A DNA stretch of 64,000 nt from Paenibacillus sp. H1-7 (GCF_022354825.1 NZ_CP031168.1:8050501-8114500); one strand, 5' to 3'. Shown: positions 34,984 through 43,185, counted from the first letter of the stretch. Made by a program: numbers and translations. Notes: a model not told the origin generated them from the letters alone.

Positions 34984-36510
34984 TTACGCTTGCAGCGTTA
35001 GCCCCTTCTGCTCCGGTACGCTCGGCTGCATTTCAGGCGCTTGAGCCGGCTCCTGCTCGACCGCCCACAGCCTGCGGCCGAGGATATCCGCGACGGCAAG
35101 AAACGATACCAGATCGAACGTCGCCGTGAATAAAAATTCATGCTTGGACAAGTCGGCATCCCCCGCCCCGATAATAGAAACCGCAATGCCGGATATCCCG
35201 ATGAGCATCATCATCACAACAAGCGGTAACCGGAAGCAGCGCCTCATCTCCCGTAATTTCCAGGCGGTAACGAAAGACGGCGTGTACAGACCGATCACGA
35301 TAATCATCCAAATGACGACAAATCCGAACGTTTTGGGCGCCAGCGCGTCTTTCATCAAGCTGTACCCGGAGAAAAACTTCGTCTGGGCGCCAAACGGCTT
35401 TCCTACCGATTTCTCGTAGTTCCCCATGGCCGGAGGACGAATGGTGAAGCCGCTTTTGGCAGCCAGATTCAGCATTTTTCCCGCCTGATCCGGATGGGTG
35501 ATGTAATAGTCCAGAATGGAGCCGAAACCATACCGGCTGTAAAATTCGTTCTCCAGCAGCTCCGAATCTACATCTACGGTGGTATAAGGGTTGTAATAGA
35601 TGCTCTGATTCAAGATCGCAAACTGCTTGTCGATACCGAACGATTCCAGCGTTTTTTCCGGATTGACCGAATCCATCAGTACGCCCCGCGTCATGGCATG
35701 GTATTTGTTAATGTTGACGAATTCCTTAGGAATCAGCACATAGGTACCTACACCTACAGCGAACAGCAGCACGAGAAGCGAAGCCGTGATCGCGCGAAAC
35801 GTCCTCTCCCGACGGATCAGCACGAGAAATACGCCCAGCATGGAGATCAGAATGCCGACCGGTGCGTTTTGCTGTTTACTCGTCGTTAGAATGATCGTGC
35901 TTATGAAGAACAATCCCAGAAGAACATAGTCATTGTATCGTTTCCGATAAAGCAGCAATCCTGAGGCGAATACGAGCATGGATGTTATGAGAACGACGCT
36001 TTCGCTGAAAAAGGAGTTGAAGTACGCGGTATACCCTGTATCGCCGAATAGGAAAATAGCTATTCCCGCAATGATATACCCTCGCTTTGCGGGGAGCCTC
36101 CACGTAATGCCTTCTATCAGCAAGTAAACGGCCATCGTATACAGTACCGTGTAAATAGCGGCTTGAAATCGGATATCGAACAACTGGGGATGATATAGCA
36201 GCTGGTTAAGCCATATTGCTAACTTAATAAACAGCGATTGCGAAGAAAATAGGGCTGCACCATTCTCGTTGTAGTATTGAAAAATCCCATAGTTTTTGAC
36301 GAAGTAACCCAAGTACTGGCTGTTATAATCGGGAGCATTGAAGTAGAGCCCATTTCCGTATAAGCTGCGAAAGTAGTCCCCGTTATCCGCCATCCCGATA
36401 TAAGGCGGGACGAACAGTGCGAATAAAGTAATCAGAAACACTCCAGCAGCCGCCATTACCGCAGGGGAAGCGTAACGGATCCAAACACGTTCAGGCCGGG
36501 CTTCCTGCAT
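34984..36510 (-). CDS. Polytopic GT-C-like membrane protein (WsfD-like) in the EPS operon
   Basis: A 508-residue protein with about eleven hydrophobic helices. An early loop carries the acidic phrase GMADNGDYFRSLYGNG (about residues 40-55), as in GT-C glycosyltransferases and the family named after WsfD of S-layer glycan synthesis. A second large loop lies near residues 255-350. By position and type it could transfer a hexose from a lipid carrier to the polymer outside the cell. This gene is not part of the five-gene yda operon of B. subtilis, so it is an addition. The AGAAGG site precedes the ATG at 36510; the gap to ydaL is 20 bases. Confidence 0.75.
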   Translation of the reverse strand: MQEARPERVWIRYASPAVMAAAGVFLITLFALFVPPYIGMADNGDYFRSLYGNGLYFNAPDYNSQYLGYFVKNYGIFQYYNENGAALFSSQSLFIKLAIWLNQLLYHPQLFDIRFQAAIYTVLYTMAVYLLIEGITWRLPAKRGYIIAGIAIFLFGDTGYTAYFNSFFSESVVLITSMLVFASGLLLYRKRYNDYVLLGLFFISTIILTTSKQQNAPVGILISMLGVFLVLIRRERTFRAITASLLVLLFAVGVGTYVLIPKEFVNINKYHAMTRGVLMDSVNPEKTLESFGIDKQFAILNQSIYYNPYTTVDVDSELLENEFYSRYGFGSILDYYITHPDQAGKMLNLAAKSGFTIRPPAMGNYEKSVGKPFGAQTKFFSGYSLMKDALAPKTFGFVVIWMIIVIGLYTPSFVTAWKLREMRRCFRLPLVVMMMLIGISGIAVSIIGAGDADLSKHEFLFTATFDLVSFLAVADILGRRLWAVEQEPAQAPEMQPSVPEQKGLTLQA

Positions 36511-36530
36511 TGGCTTAGCCTTCTTTCTTG

Positions 36531-37655
36531 TTAATATACGTAAGCTAGTAAAGCGTTCAGATTATCGAAGGAATAGGCTTGCATGGACGCTGTATCTCCG
36601 AAGCCTCCGTCCAGCACGCTGCCGGTATTCCGTATCTGAAATTCGTTCATTCTGCGGATGCTCGCTTCATAGAGCTCCTTATCTCCAAGCTCGGAGCCTA
36701 TCATAGCCGCAATGGCATAAATCGCCGTCGATCGAATATCGTTGGCCGGCTTCCCGTCCCTTGTATACTGGCCGAACAAAGTGCCGGCCAGCACCTGCTT
36801 TTTCAAAAACCGGATGCTCTCGGGCTGATGCTGCCGCACTTCCGCCAAGGACAAAATCGTCAGCAGCGATTCCACGGTGTTGATCCCTTCCGAGCTGTAG
36901 GCTTGGGCGCCGTAATCATACCGCGTTTCGTAGAACGGAAAATCGTCCGATATGTATCCTTTCTTCACCGTCTTCAGCATGTTCGCCAGCAGTGCGTCCT
37001 TCTGCCTGCTTTCAATATCGAGCATGCCAAGCGTCTTCAGATCGATGTAACATAGCGTAATAAACCGGTTCGTCGTCTTGTACGTTTCGTCGTAAAAATC
37101 ATACAAATAACCGTCTTTTACATTATGCTCGTAAAAACGGCTGCCGTACGTCTTCGCTTGATTCGTATAGCCTTCATCCTTGAAGGTTTGTCCCGCTTCG
37201 TACAAAGCGCGGATGATCCGAAGATCGTCCACGGCCGCATTGAGCGTATACCGCTTATTGAGCACAGGACTGTATCTATAGCTGAACCCGGTTGCAAGAT
37301 CGAATGTCTGCTTCGCTTTGGCCCATTCCGCGTCGAAGCCGCTCCGCTGGCCGGCTATAGCGTAGTAGCGCAGCATAAGGCCCGCCGACTCGCTCAGCAC
37401 CTCGTGACCGCTGGCAGCCTCCGACGATTGCGCGGAATCCCGCAGATTCGTATATATTCCGTTAATACCCGTAAGGTGCTCCGTAATAAACTTGTACAGC
37501 GCATCCCGTTTCTCTGTCATGTGCAGTGAATCCCCGTAGGATTGCGTGTGCGCCAGCGGCACGGGAGCAGGCATGGATGAATTCGGCGTCTCGCAAGCCG
37601 TAAGCAGCAAGAATAGCAGCAAGCTGTTCAACCCCAGAAGCATCCTTTTGCTCAT
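36531..37655 (-). CDS. ydaJ: GH8-like lipoprotein (YdaJ/PssZ-like)
   Basis: A 374-residue lipoprotein: signal peptide with lipobox LLTAC (Cys near residue 20), then an alpha/alpha-barrel like GH8 and BcsZ. The likely general acid is the Glu in HEVLSESAGLMLRYYA, and the likely second acid is in NAAVDDLRIIRALYEA. Both stretches align by eye with the BcsZ motifs. In Listeria the related PssZ trims the Pss polymer. It is the first gene of the six-gene operon. The ATG at 37655 follows GGGAGATAGAAAGG. The polymer it cuts is unknown. Confidence 0.85.
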   Translation of the reverse strand: MSKRMLLGLNSLLLFLLLTACETPNSSMPAPVPLAHTQSYGDSLHMTEKRDALYKFITEHLTGINGIYTNLRDSAQSSEAASGHEVLSESAGLMLRYYAIAGQRSGFDAEWAKAKQTFDLATGFSYRYSPVLNKRYTLNAAVDDLRIIRALYEAGQTFKDEGYTNQAKTYGSRFYEHNVKDGYLYDFYDETYKTTNRFITLCYIDLKTLGMLDIESRQKDALLANMLKTVKKGYISDDFPFYETRYDYGAQAYSSEGINTVESLLTILSLAEVRQHQPESIRFLKKQVLAGTLFGQYTRDGKPANDIRSTAIYAIAAMIGSELGDKELYEASIRRMNEFQIRNTGSVLDGGFGDTASMQAYSFDNLNALLAYVY

Positions 37656-37736
37656 ACCTTTCTATCTCCCTTTCACTGCTATCCATCTTGGAATACGGGA
37701 ACTATTTTTCAACATTATTTTACAATGTTTTCACGT

Positions 37737-37764
37737 ATTATGTCGAATTGTCGTTTTTTATCAA
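37737..37764 (-). promoter_or_regulatory. Candidate sigma-A promoter of the EPS operon
   Basis: On the minus strand TTGATA (37759-37764) and CATAAT (37737-37742) are spaced 16 bases, in an AT-rich tract about 85 bases before the first gene of the operon. Confidence 0.4.
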
Positions 37765-37874
37765 ATTTTCTTTATATGATAAATTAGTTTACCATATCGC
37801 CTTGGGACCATTAGAAGGTAAGTATTGGCATGATGATTTGGTGGCGGTCCGATACCCTCTTTATTAACTTAAAC

Positions 37875-37909
37875 AAAAAAAGGCTCCTCCAAACGAGTGG
37901 AGAGCCTTA
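37875..37909 (-). terminator. Terminator after the DUF2892 gene
   Basis: AAGGCT.CTCCA-ctcgtt-TGGAGgAGCCTTTTTTT on the minus strand, a strong hairpin with T-run that isolates the EPS operon from the gene upstream. Confidence 0.85.
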
Positions 37910-37916
37910 AGCTTGT

Positions 37917-38035
37917 TGAAAAAACCAGGATAACCTTCGCAGCGTGCAGTATATCCCGATGAGGTTCCTCCCTTAGGTTAAACCTCTAACCTACTGCAGC
38001 CTTGTTATGCAGTCCATAACCGGTTATGCTTCGCC
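37917..38035 (-). other. Structured 3' region of unknown role between DUF2892 stop and terminator
   Basis: This 119-base stretch contains several short inverted repeats, including TAGGTTA-gaggtt-TAACCTA and CTGCA...TGCAG, before the terminator. It matches no riboswitch or small RNA I recognise. It could be a processed 3' UTR. Confidence 0.3.
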
Positions 38036-38227
38036 TTACAGCTTGCAGCTGTTGATCCCAAGAAGCCGGTTGATGGCACATTTCTGAGTCAGCCCCGTAA
38101 AGAGCAATGGAACGCTGATTATCCCAAGCCATTTCCATGCCCCCGGCAGAAAATAAACCAGCGAAGCAAACGCTAGTCCTGTAATAATCCGTATGGCTCG
38201 ATCGGCCCCTCCGACATTTCTTTTCAT
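38036..38227 (-). CDS. DUF2892 small membrane protein
   Basis: A 63-residue protein starting MKRNVGGADRAIRIITG, the standard DUF2892 opening. Two hydrophobic helices follow. It ends with two conserved cysteines, QKCAINRLLGINSC. DUF2892 domains are often fused to or paired with rhodaneses and sulfur-handling proteins. The ATG at 38227 is chosen on the family start, with AAGGAG about 12 bases upstream. It lies just downstream of a Crp/Fnr-type regulator, with an inverted repeat between them. A second paralogue lies at 46490. Confidence 0.85.
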   Translation of the reverse strand: MKRNVGGADRAIRIITGLAFASLVYFLPGAWKWLGIISVPLLFTGLTQKCAINRLLGINSCKL

Positions 38228-38246
38228 ATAGAAAGTCATCTCCTTA

Positions 38247-38279
38247 TATGATAGTGGTTATTTCCTGGTTCCTATCATA
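38247..38279. promoter_or_regulatory. Inverted repeat upstream of the DUF2892 gene (possible Crp/Fnr operator)
   Basis: TATGATAG (38247-38254) and CTATCATA (38272-38279) are perfect 8-bp arms 17 bases apart, right before the ribosome site of the DUF2892 gene and after the Crp/Fnr gene. Confidence 0.4.
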
Positions 38280-38318
38280 CAAGGAGCGGCGCCGGCGTTC
38301 CGTAACTTCATCACCAAA

Positions 38319-38981
38319 CTATTCGACAAGCTCTAGCAAAGATTCCCTGTGAAGAACAGTGATTTTTCCCCGCGACAACTGGAGCCGCCCTTCCTGCTCC
38401 ATCGTCTTCAGCGTACGGCTTATGACCTCCCGGGCGGAGCCCAGTTCCACCGCCAATTGATCATGGGTCATGGTTACGGCAGGCTGATCCGGAGCGGTTT
38501 CCCGCAGCAAATATTCAGCAATACGAGAGCGGACCGATTTAAAGTGGATGCTGTCCAATAAATTCGACATGATCAGCAACCGCTCGGCGAACACTTTAAA
38601 AATATACTGCCGGAAGCTTTTGTACCGGTCGATCCAATCGCGAAATACCGCTATAGGAATAATCAGGACGGTGGAAGGCACTTCAATGCAAGCCGATGCC
38701 TCGTACTGGGTCTCTCCCAATATGCTCGTAATCATAAGCGGACAGCATTCCCCGTCATGAATCCGGTATAAGGTGACTTCCCTGCCGCTCCCGCTCACTT
38801 TATACACTCTCACGGTCCCATCCAGCATGAGGGCGGCGTGCTCCAATAAATGCCCTTCATGCAGCACTTGATTGGGAGGCAAGGCCCAGACCGAGATGCC
38901 GTTCGTCTCCCAGTCTTCCTTGGCTATATCCGATAAGCTCGGAAATTTGGATACAATGCAATCGATTTGCTGCGGCAGCAT
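38319..38981 (-). CDS. Crp/Fnr-family transcription regulator
   Basis: A 220-residue regulator. A cyclic-nucleotide-like beta-barrel (residues 20-130, with LMLDGTVRVYKVSGSGREVTLYRI) is joined by a long helix to a winged helix ending in HDQLAVELGSAREVISRTLKTMEQEG. The barrel carries a Cys pair in HDGECCPLMI rather than the N-terminal iron-sulfur cysteines of Fnr, and no cAMP signature is evident. It may sense redox or sulfur species by thiol chemistry; that is inference. The ATG at 38981 follows GGTGGAG; an upstream ATG at 39026 lacks spacing. It precedes a DUF2892 gene. Confidence 0.9.
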   Translation of the reverse strand: MLPQQIDCIVSKFPSLSDIAKEDWETNGISVWALPPNQVLHEGHLLEHAALMLDGTVRVYKVSGSGREVTLYRIHDGECCPLMITSILGETQYEASACIEVPSTVLIIPIAVFRDWIDRYKSFRQYIFKVFAERLLIMSNLLDSIHFKSVRSRIAEYLLRETAPDQPAVTMTHDQLAVELGSAREVISRTLKTMEQEGRLQLSRGKITVLHRESLLELVE

Positions 38982-39101
38982 GGCTTCACACTCCACCCCC
39001 GGATTTAGGCTAACCGAATTTCGCATTCCTGCTTTCGTTCAAATACAACAAACGCAATGTAACTAATTCGCCGGAATCCGCGTACCATCCTTTTTCTGGT
39101 G

Positions 39102-39506
39102 TTACGATAAACCTCCGTGTAAAGCTCCCAGCACGAGAAATGAAACCAGATGCTCGCCTGCTGCAATCGCATATACTTTGCTTGACATGAGGCCGAAGGC
39201 CGCATTTTTTAAATAGACGAGAGCAACAAGAATACCAACGATGAAACCCAGGATGAGTCCGGAAACGAGATTGCCCGCACCCGCCGCCTGTACCAGAACA
39301 GCAACCAGGAACGAGCTGAGAAATGCTACCCCGGTGGAGGCAACATAAATGAGCGGATTGCTCATATGTCCTTCTTTGACCTTATTGAGTCTCGTCCATT
39401 GACTGCCGAACAAGACCGGGGAATAATAGAGCGCTCCGAAGATCATATAAAAGATAGCTCCTGCAAGTACAGCCCAATAATTCAATTGTGCCAAATCCAT
39501 GTTCAT
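39102..39506 (-). CDS. DUF1761 membrane protein
   Basis: A 134-residue protein with four hydrophobic helices and the DUF1761 opening NYWAVLAGAIFYMIFGALYYSPVLFGSQW. Function is not known for the family. The ATG at 39506 lies just past the out-of-frame remnant of an AraC gene. In intact relatives a regulator of that type commonly precedes such genes. Likely co-transcribed with the SRPBCC gene upstream. Confidence 0.85.
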   Translation of the reverse strand: MNMDLAQLNYWAVLAGAIFYMIFGALYYSPVLFGSQWTRLNKVKEGHMSNPLIYVASTGVAFLSSFLVAVLVQAAGAGNLVSGLILGFIVGILVALVYLKNAAFGLMSSKVYAIAAGEHLVSFLVLGALHGGLS

Positions 39507-39701
39507 TCAATACGACCCCCAATCACATAGTCGGCGGGCGTCTCCCCTAGCATTTCGGTAAACAGCCTGTGAAAATGCGACGGAGAATACGTAGACCATT
39601 TTGGCCAAATGCTCCAGCGTTAACGTCTGGTCCAGGTGGTTTTCAATGTATTCCAACGCTTTATGAATGCGTGCGCGCTGTTCATTGTCGAGCTCAGCCA
39701 T
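39507..39701 (-). pseudogene. AraC-family regulator remnant: frameshifted and truncated
   Basis: The first 38 residues (HKALEYIENHLDQTLTLEHLAKMVYV) are the start of an AraC helix-turn-helix domain. The frame then becomes nonsense. One base over, the reading SPSHFHRLFTEMLGETPADYV resumes the family sequence and stops at the DUF1761 start. So a single-base shift near 39585 breaks the gene, and the second helix-turn-helix is missing altogether. A good ribosome site (GGAGCGG) survives before the ATG at 39701. A 64-residue product could still be made, but it should not bind DNA like an AraC protein. Confidence 0.72.
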
Positions 39702-40148
39702 CTATGTTACCGCTCCCTGTTCCAGTATTGCCTTGATATTCTTCAAATCCTTCTTGTTCGCGCTCCGCATCATGAACGACATAAACGGGGCGAATATGGC
39801 GGAAAAACCGCTCGGATTGCCTCTGTTGCGCAGCGTCATCCGGGCTGCATGGCTGCCGGCGGCTTCCCATGTATAGGTCGTTTCCATAGGAAAAGGACCG
39901 TCCGCCGTCCTCATGACCAGCTTTTGACCAGGAACATAATCCGCTATTTCATATATGTAGGCAAGCTCCTTGCCGAGAAAATCCGCTTTAAAAGCAATTT
40001 GCGTCCCGACAGTTAACGGTTTGGGAGTCCGCCACTCCGCTGAACGGATATTGACGTACCATTCGGGTGCATTGTCCGGGTTTGCGGCATAGGCAGCCAC
40101 CTCGTCCCGGGGACGGTTAATGATGATTTCGGTCAAAACATCTACCAT
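39702..40148 (-). CDS. SRPBCC (polyketide cyclase/START-like) protein
   Basis: A 148-residue ligand-binding-fold protein. The opening VLTEIIINRPRDEVAAYAANPDNAPEWYVNI is the usual SRPBCC start. YEIADYVPGQKLVMRT and the C-terminal amphipathic helix ending KKDLKNIKAILEQ fit the helix-grip fold. Ligand unknown. It stops one base before the AraC remnant. It is divergent from the ArsR/SRPBCC pair at 40290, which makes two SRPBCC genes back to back. Confidence 0.85.
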   Translation of the reverse strand: MVDVLTEIIINRPRDEVAAYAANPDNAPEWYVNIRSAEWRTPKPLTVGTQIAFKADFLGKELAYIYEIADYVPGQKLVMRTADGPFPMETTYTWEAAGSHAARMTLRNRGNPSGFSAIFAPFMSFMMRSANKKDLKNIKAILEQGAVT

Positions 40149-40254
40149 GGCGAATGCTCCTTATCGTATTGTTTGCAAGTTATACACCCCTATGGATACA
40201 TGCTTACAAGGTCAGAATATAGCAAGACGGAATCATGTGCAAGTTTTGTTTAAG

Positions 40255-40283
40255 TTGACACTTAATTAAGTATGTGCTAAATT
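40255..40283 (+). promoter_or_regulatory. Strong sigma-A promoter with palindrome in the spacer; predicts a leaderless mRNA
   Basis: TTGACA (40255-40260), a 17-base spacer that begins with the palindrome CTTAATTAAG (40261-40270), and an extended -10, TGC-TAAATT (40275-40283). Transcription should start around 40290, which is the A of the arsR-type start codon. The palindrome is a plausible operator for the regulator itself. Confidence 0.6.
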
Positions 40284-40289
40284 AATGCC

Positions 40290-40619
40290 ATGATAGATAA
40301 AGCCATTCACGCCTTAGCGGAACCGAGGCGCCGGGATATCTTATATCTCGTCCGTGATGGAGAGCTGCCCTCCAGCGCCATAGCATCGCATTTTGATATA
40401 TCGGCACCAGCCATATCGCAGCATCTCAAAGTGTTGGAGGAAGCCGGGCTCGTCGTTGTCCGGCGCGCGGGCACCAAACGATTTTACGGGATTAGGAGGG
40501 AAGGGTTCGCCGAATTGAAGCAATATATTGAGAGCTTCTGGGATGACAGCTTGCTGCGCTTGAAAGAAGCCGCGGAAGAAGAAGAGAGGAGAAAGAATAA
40601 TGCCAATGAACAGCAATGA
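40290..40619 (+). CDS. ArsR-family winged-helix regulator (SdpR-like autorepressor)
   Basis: A 109-residue repressor with the family opening IHALAEPRRRDILYLV and recognition helix ISAPAISQHLKVLEEAGLV, followed by VVRRAGTKRFYGIR. No metal-binding cysteine box is present, so it belongs to the metal-independent branch usually paired with SRPBCC/AHSA1 genes. There is no Shine-Dalgarno before the ATG at 40290, and the promoter places the transcript start on it. It overlaps the next gene by 20 bases. It should repress its own two-gene operon. Confidence 0.92.
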   Translation: MIDKAIHALAEPRRRDILYLVRDGELPSSAIASHFDISAPAISQHLKVLEEAGLVVVRRAGTKRFYGIRREGFAELKQYIESFWDDSLLRLKEAAEEEERRKNNANEQQ

Positions 40620-41064
40620 CACGATTGTGAAAGAGATTTTCATAGAATGCCGTCCAGAGACGTTGTTCACGTTTTTTACCGATTCCGACAAGCTGGTGCG
40701 CTGGATGGGACGCCACGTCTTGCTCGATCCCAGCATCGGCGGCAAATACCGCATCGACGTGAATGGCAGCGATATCGCCATGGGGGAATATAAGGAAATC
40801 ATCCCGAACGAGAAGATCGTTATGTCCTGGGGCTGGGAAAAGTCGAAGCTTGTGCCTCCAGGCTCCAGCACCGTCGAGTTCAAGCTGACGGCGCAAGATA
40901 ACGGTACCCTCTTGACGCTGACTCACTACGATCTGCCGGCCTCCGAGATCGCTTCGCATCAGCAAGGCTGGTCGCATTACATGCCGCGTATTCAGCAGTT
41001 GGCGCAAGGTCAAGACCCTGGCGTCGATCCTTGGTCCGAGCAAGCGATGCATGACAATAAATAA
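40600..41064 (+). CDS. SRPBCC/AHSA1-domain protein
   Basis: A 154-residue AHSA1-like protein: IVKEIFIECRPETLFTFFTDSDKLVRWMG, then GGKYRIDVNGSDIAMGEYKEIIPNEKIVMSWGW and LLTLTHYDLP. These are the hallmark phrases of the ArsR-linked SRPBCC family. It binds an unknown hydrophobic ligand. The ATG at 40600 follows GAGGAG and lies inside the end of the arsR-type gene, which indicates co-translation. It ends in a terminator shared with the gene on the right. Confidence 0.9.
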   Translation: MPMNSNDTIVKEIFIECRPETLFTFFTDSDKLVRWMGRHVLLDPSIGGKYRIDVNGSDIAMGEYKEIIPNEKIVMSWGWEKSKLVPPGSSTVEFKLTAQDNGTLLTLTHYDLPASEIASHQQGWSHYMPRIQQLAQGQDPGVDPWSEQAMHDNK

Positions 41065-41110
41065 ATGGTGAAGAACACGGATGTGCTGCCGTGGGGTCTG
41101 GGAGAAAAGC

Positions 41111-41140
41111 GAAAGAAGCAGCAACGGCTGCTTCTTTTTT
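41111..41140. terminator. Bidirectional terminator
   Basis: AAAGAAGCAGC-aacg-GCTGCTTCTTTTTT lies between the converging SRPBCC and WG-repeat genes and touches the stop codon of the latter. Confidence 0.88.
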
Positions 41141-42974
41141 ATAACTCGTGTATAGCTGAAACCACAACCGTACGACCTGTCACATCAATATACGATTCAG
41201 TACCGTTGAGCTGTACTTTGGCCAATCCATTGTAAAACTCACTCGCCTTGTCGTATATGGGCGGGATGACCCAATCACCATGCTTGTCGATATATCCCAT
41301 GTTGCCTGGGCCCGACAACGACTTCACCGGTGCAATTCCTTGCCGGAAACTCCCCGCATATCCGAACTGCGGCTGGATGACCATGCTCCCCTTGGCATCG
41401 ATGTATCCCCAGCCATTGCTATCCGGAAGCTGCACAGGAGCGAGTCCTTCCGAAAATTCAAGAGCTGCCTTGTACTTCGGCTCAATCTGTGTTGTTCCAT
41501 TCCGATCGATATACCCATATAAGCCGGCAGGAGTCTGATCCTTCGTCACTGCAGCCAATCCTTCACTAAACGCCCTTGCACGGTCAAAAACAAAGGGAAT
41601 CCGTTCCTTCCCTGCGGTATCGATATACCCCCACCGAGCGCCGCCTCTCGTGACCGCAAATAACCCTTCGCCATAAGGCGTTCCTGCAAATATATCATGC
41701 TTAAATTGAGGGGCGGCAATAAAGTTACCCTCTCGATCTATCAAGCCTTTCTTGAGATCGGTTAACGAATGGTCGTCGGACGTAGATACAACGGCAATTT
41801 GATCTTCAAAAGGCTCAGCAAAAGTAAACATGCCAGGAAACAACGGCTTCCCCTGTTTATCGATGTATTGGGCGAACAGCCCGCCTTGGCTTTTCATCGT
41901 CACAGGTGCTGCTCCGGATTGAAAGGAGCCTGCAGCGTCATACTGCGGTTCTAGAACGATATTGCCTTTCAAACCGATATAGCCGTATTTCATGTGATTG
42001 TCCTTTCGCACCCCCACGACGGCCAAGTCATCGGAGAACGGTTCGGCGCTATCATATTGTGCAGGGACAATCATCGTACCGTACCGATCAATGTATCCGT
42101 ATTTTCCATTCACATTCAGAGGGAAGAGCGGCCGCGGTACAGTCACATTGTACCTGCCAAGCATGTCGACTATGGTTAGGATTCGCTCTTGAGCCGCAGT
42201 ATCGTTCCCCGCTTCTTGACTTATCTCGACCGCCAGCTCTAGCGGCGCCCGTCCTTTGGCATCCTGTACGCCGGCATCGGCCTTGGCATCCAGCAGCATT
42301 TGGAGAAGAACCGTGTCGTGCTTCTTCACCGCTTGATGCAGAGGATAATCCCCTTGAGCATTTCTTGAGTTGGTTTCCGCTCCCGCTTTTAACAAAGCTT
42401 CAGTCACAGCGGGAGAAATCGTCACGGCTAGCTCCAGCAAAGACTGCTGCGCTGCATCCGTATAGTTCGGGTACGCACCTTCGTCAAGAAGGGCTAGAAC
42501 CTGCTTCTCATCGCCGTTCACAATGGCCCGTCGCAGCTTCTCCTCGTCGGTCGTCCCTAACCGGATCGTACGGGTCGGTTCATTCCACTCGACATCGCCT
42601 TCAAGACTCTCTCCGACGAAACGAAGCGGTACGAACGTTACCCCGTCGCTGATAGCCGGAGCCGCATCAAGCTCGACCGGCTTTTCATTAACGAGCGCTT
42701 CCCTTTGCCCCACTCTCAATGTGATAGTCGTCTTATGGTTTTTACCTTGGATAGTTTGTGCAGACTCATCCCATTGTACTGTCAATCCAATCCGTTCGAA
42801 AATCGGACGAAACGGCACCAGCGTCGTTCCGTTCTCGATAAAAGGAGGCTGCTCAAAGACCGCAGCTTGTCCGTTGACTATGACCGTGATGTCCTTCGGA
42901 CTTTCGGCGAATAACCGCCCTCCAGGCAGCAGCAAAGCGGCGCAATATAGGGAAATGATTGTTTTTTTCAGCAT
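41139..42974 (-). CDS. Secreted stalk-domain protein with ankyrin repeats and nine WG repeats
   Basis: A 611-residue exported protein. Signal peptide (to about residue 24). Copper-amine-oxidase-N-type domain (about 25-135, with TTLVPFRPIFERIGLTVQWDE and VTFVPLRFVGESLEGDVEW). Ankyrin repeats (about 165-265, with NAQGDYPLHQAVKKHD and DAKGRAPLELAVE). From about residue 285 to the end come nine WG repeats of about 35-40 residues, each with the core YGYID..G..V..PQYD...F..GLA.V. WG repeats build surface beta-propeller-like or solenoid structures of unknown ligand. The ATG at 42974 follows AGATGGAG. Monocistronic. Confidence 0.87.
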   Translation of the reverse strand: MLKKTIISLYCAALLLPGGRLFAESPKDITVIVNGQAAVFEQPPFIENGTTLVPFRPIFERIGLTVQWDESAQTIQGKNHKTTITLRVGQREALVNEKPVELDAAPAISDGVTFVPLRFVGESLEGDVEWNEPTRTIRLGTTDEEKLRRAIVNGDEKQVLALLDEGAYPNYTDAAQQSLLELAVTISPAVTEALLKAGAETNSRNAQGDYPLHQAVKKHDTVLLQMLLDAKADAGVQDAKGRAPLELAVEISQEAGNDTAAQERILTIVDMLGRYNVTVPRPLFPLNVNGKYGYIDRYGTMIVPAQYDSAEPFSDDLAVVGVRKDNHMKYGYIGLKGNIVLEPQYDAAGSFQSGAAPVTMKSQGGLFAQYIDKQGKPLFPGMFTFAEPFEDQIAVVSTSDDHSLTDLKKGLIDREGNFIAAPQFKHDIFAGTPYGEGLFAVTRGGARWGYIDTAGKERIPFVFDRARAFSEGLAAVTKDQTPAGLYGYIDRNGTTQIEPKYKAALEFSEGLAPVQLPDSNGWGYIDAKGSMVIQPQFGYAGSFRQGIAPVKSLSGPGNMGYIDKHGDWVIPPIYDKASEFYNGLAKVQLNGTESYIDVTGRTVVVSAIHEL

Positions 42975-43131
42975 AGATAGACTCCATCTTTGTCTTTGTA
43001 AAATTAAATGCTCATCTGTATCAAGCAATTCGACAAAAACCTATACATTTCCTTCCATTCCGACAGAATGGATAGAGCCAACGGTTAGAGAACAATCAAA
43101 GGCGAATTCGTTACGGCAAGCAGGAACAATC

Positions 43132-43166
43132 AAAAAAAAGCACCGGCCGCAAGAGCCGATGCTTCT
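43132..43166 (-). terminator. Terminator of the siderophore-uptake operon (GCACCG family)
   Basis: AGCATCGGC-tcttgcg-GCCGGTGCT followed by seven T on the minus strand, 20 bases after the permease stop. Confidence 0.88.
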
Positions 43167-43185
43167 TGTACTATATGAACTTCAC

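Noticed and set aside
37656..37874. c-di-GMP riboswitch ahead of the exopolysaccharide operon
   Set aside because: I looked for the GEMM-type core on the minus strand and saw only AT-rich promoter-like sequence; control by the degenerate GGDEF protein is better supported.
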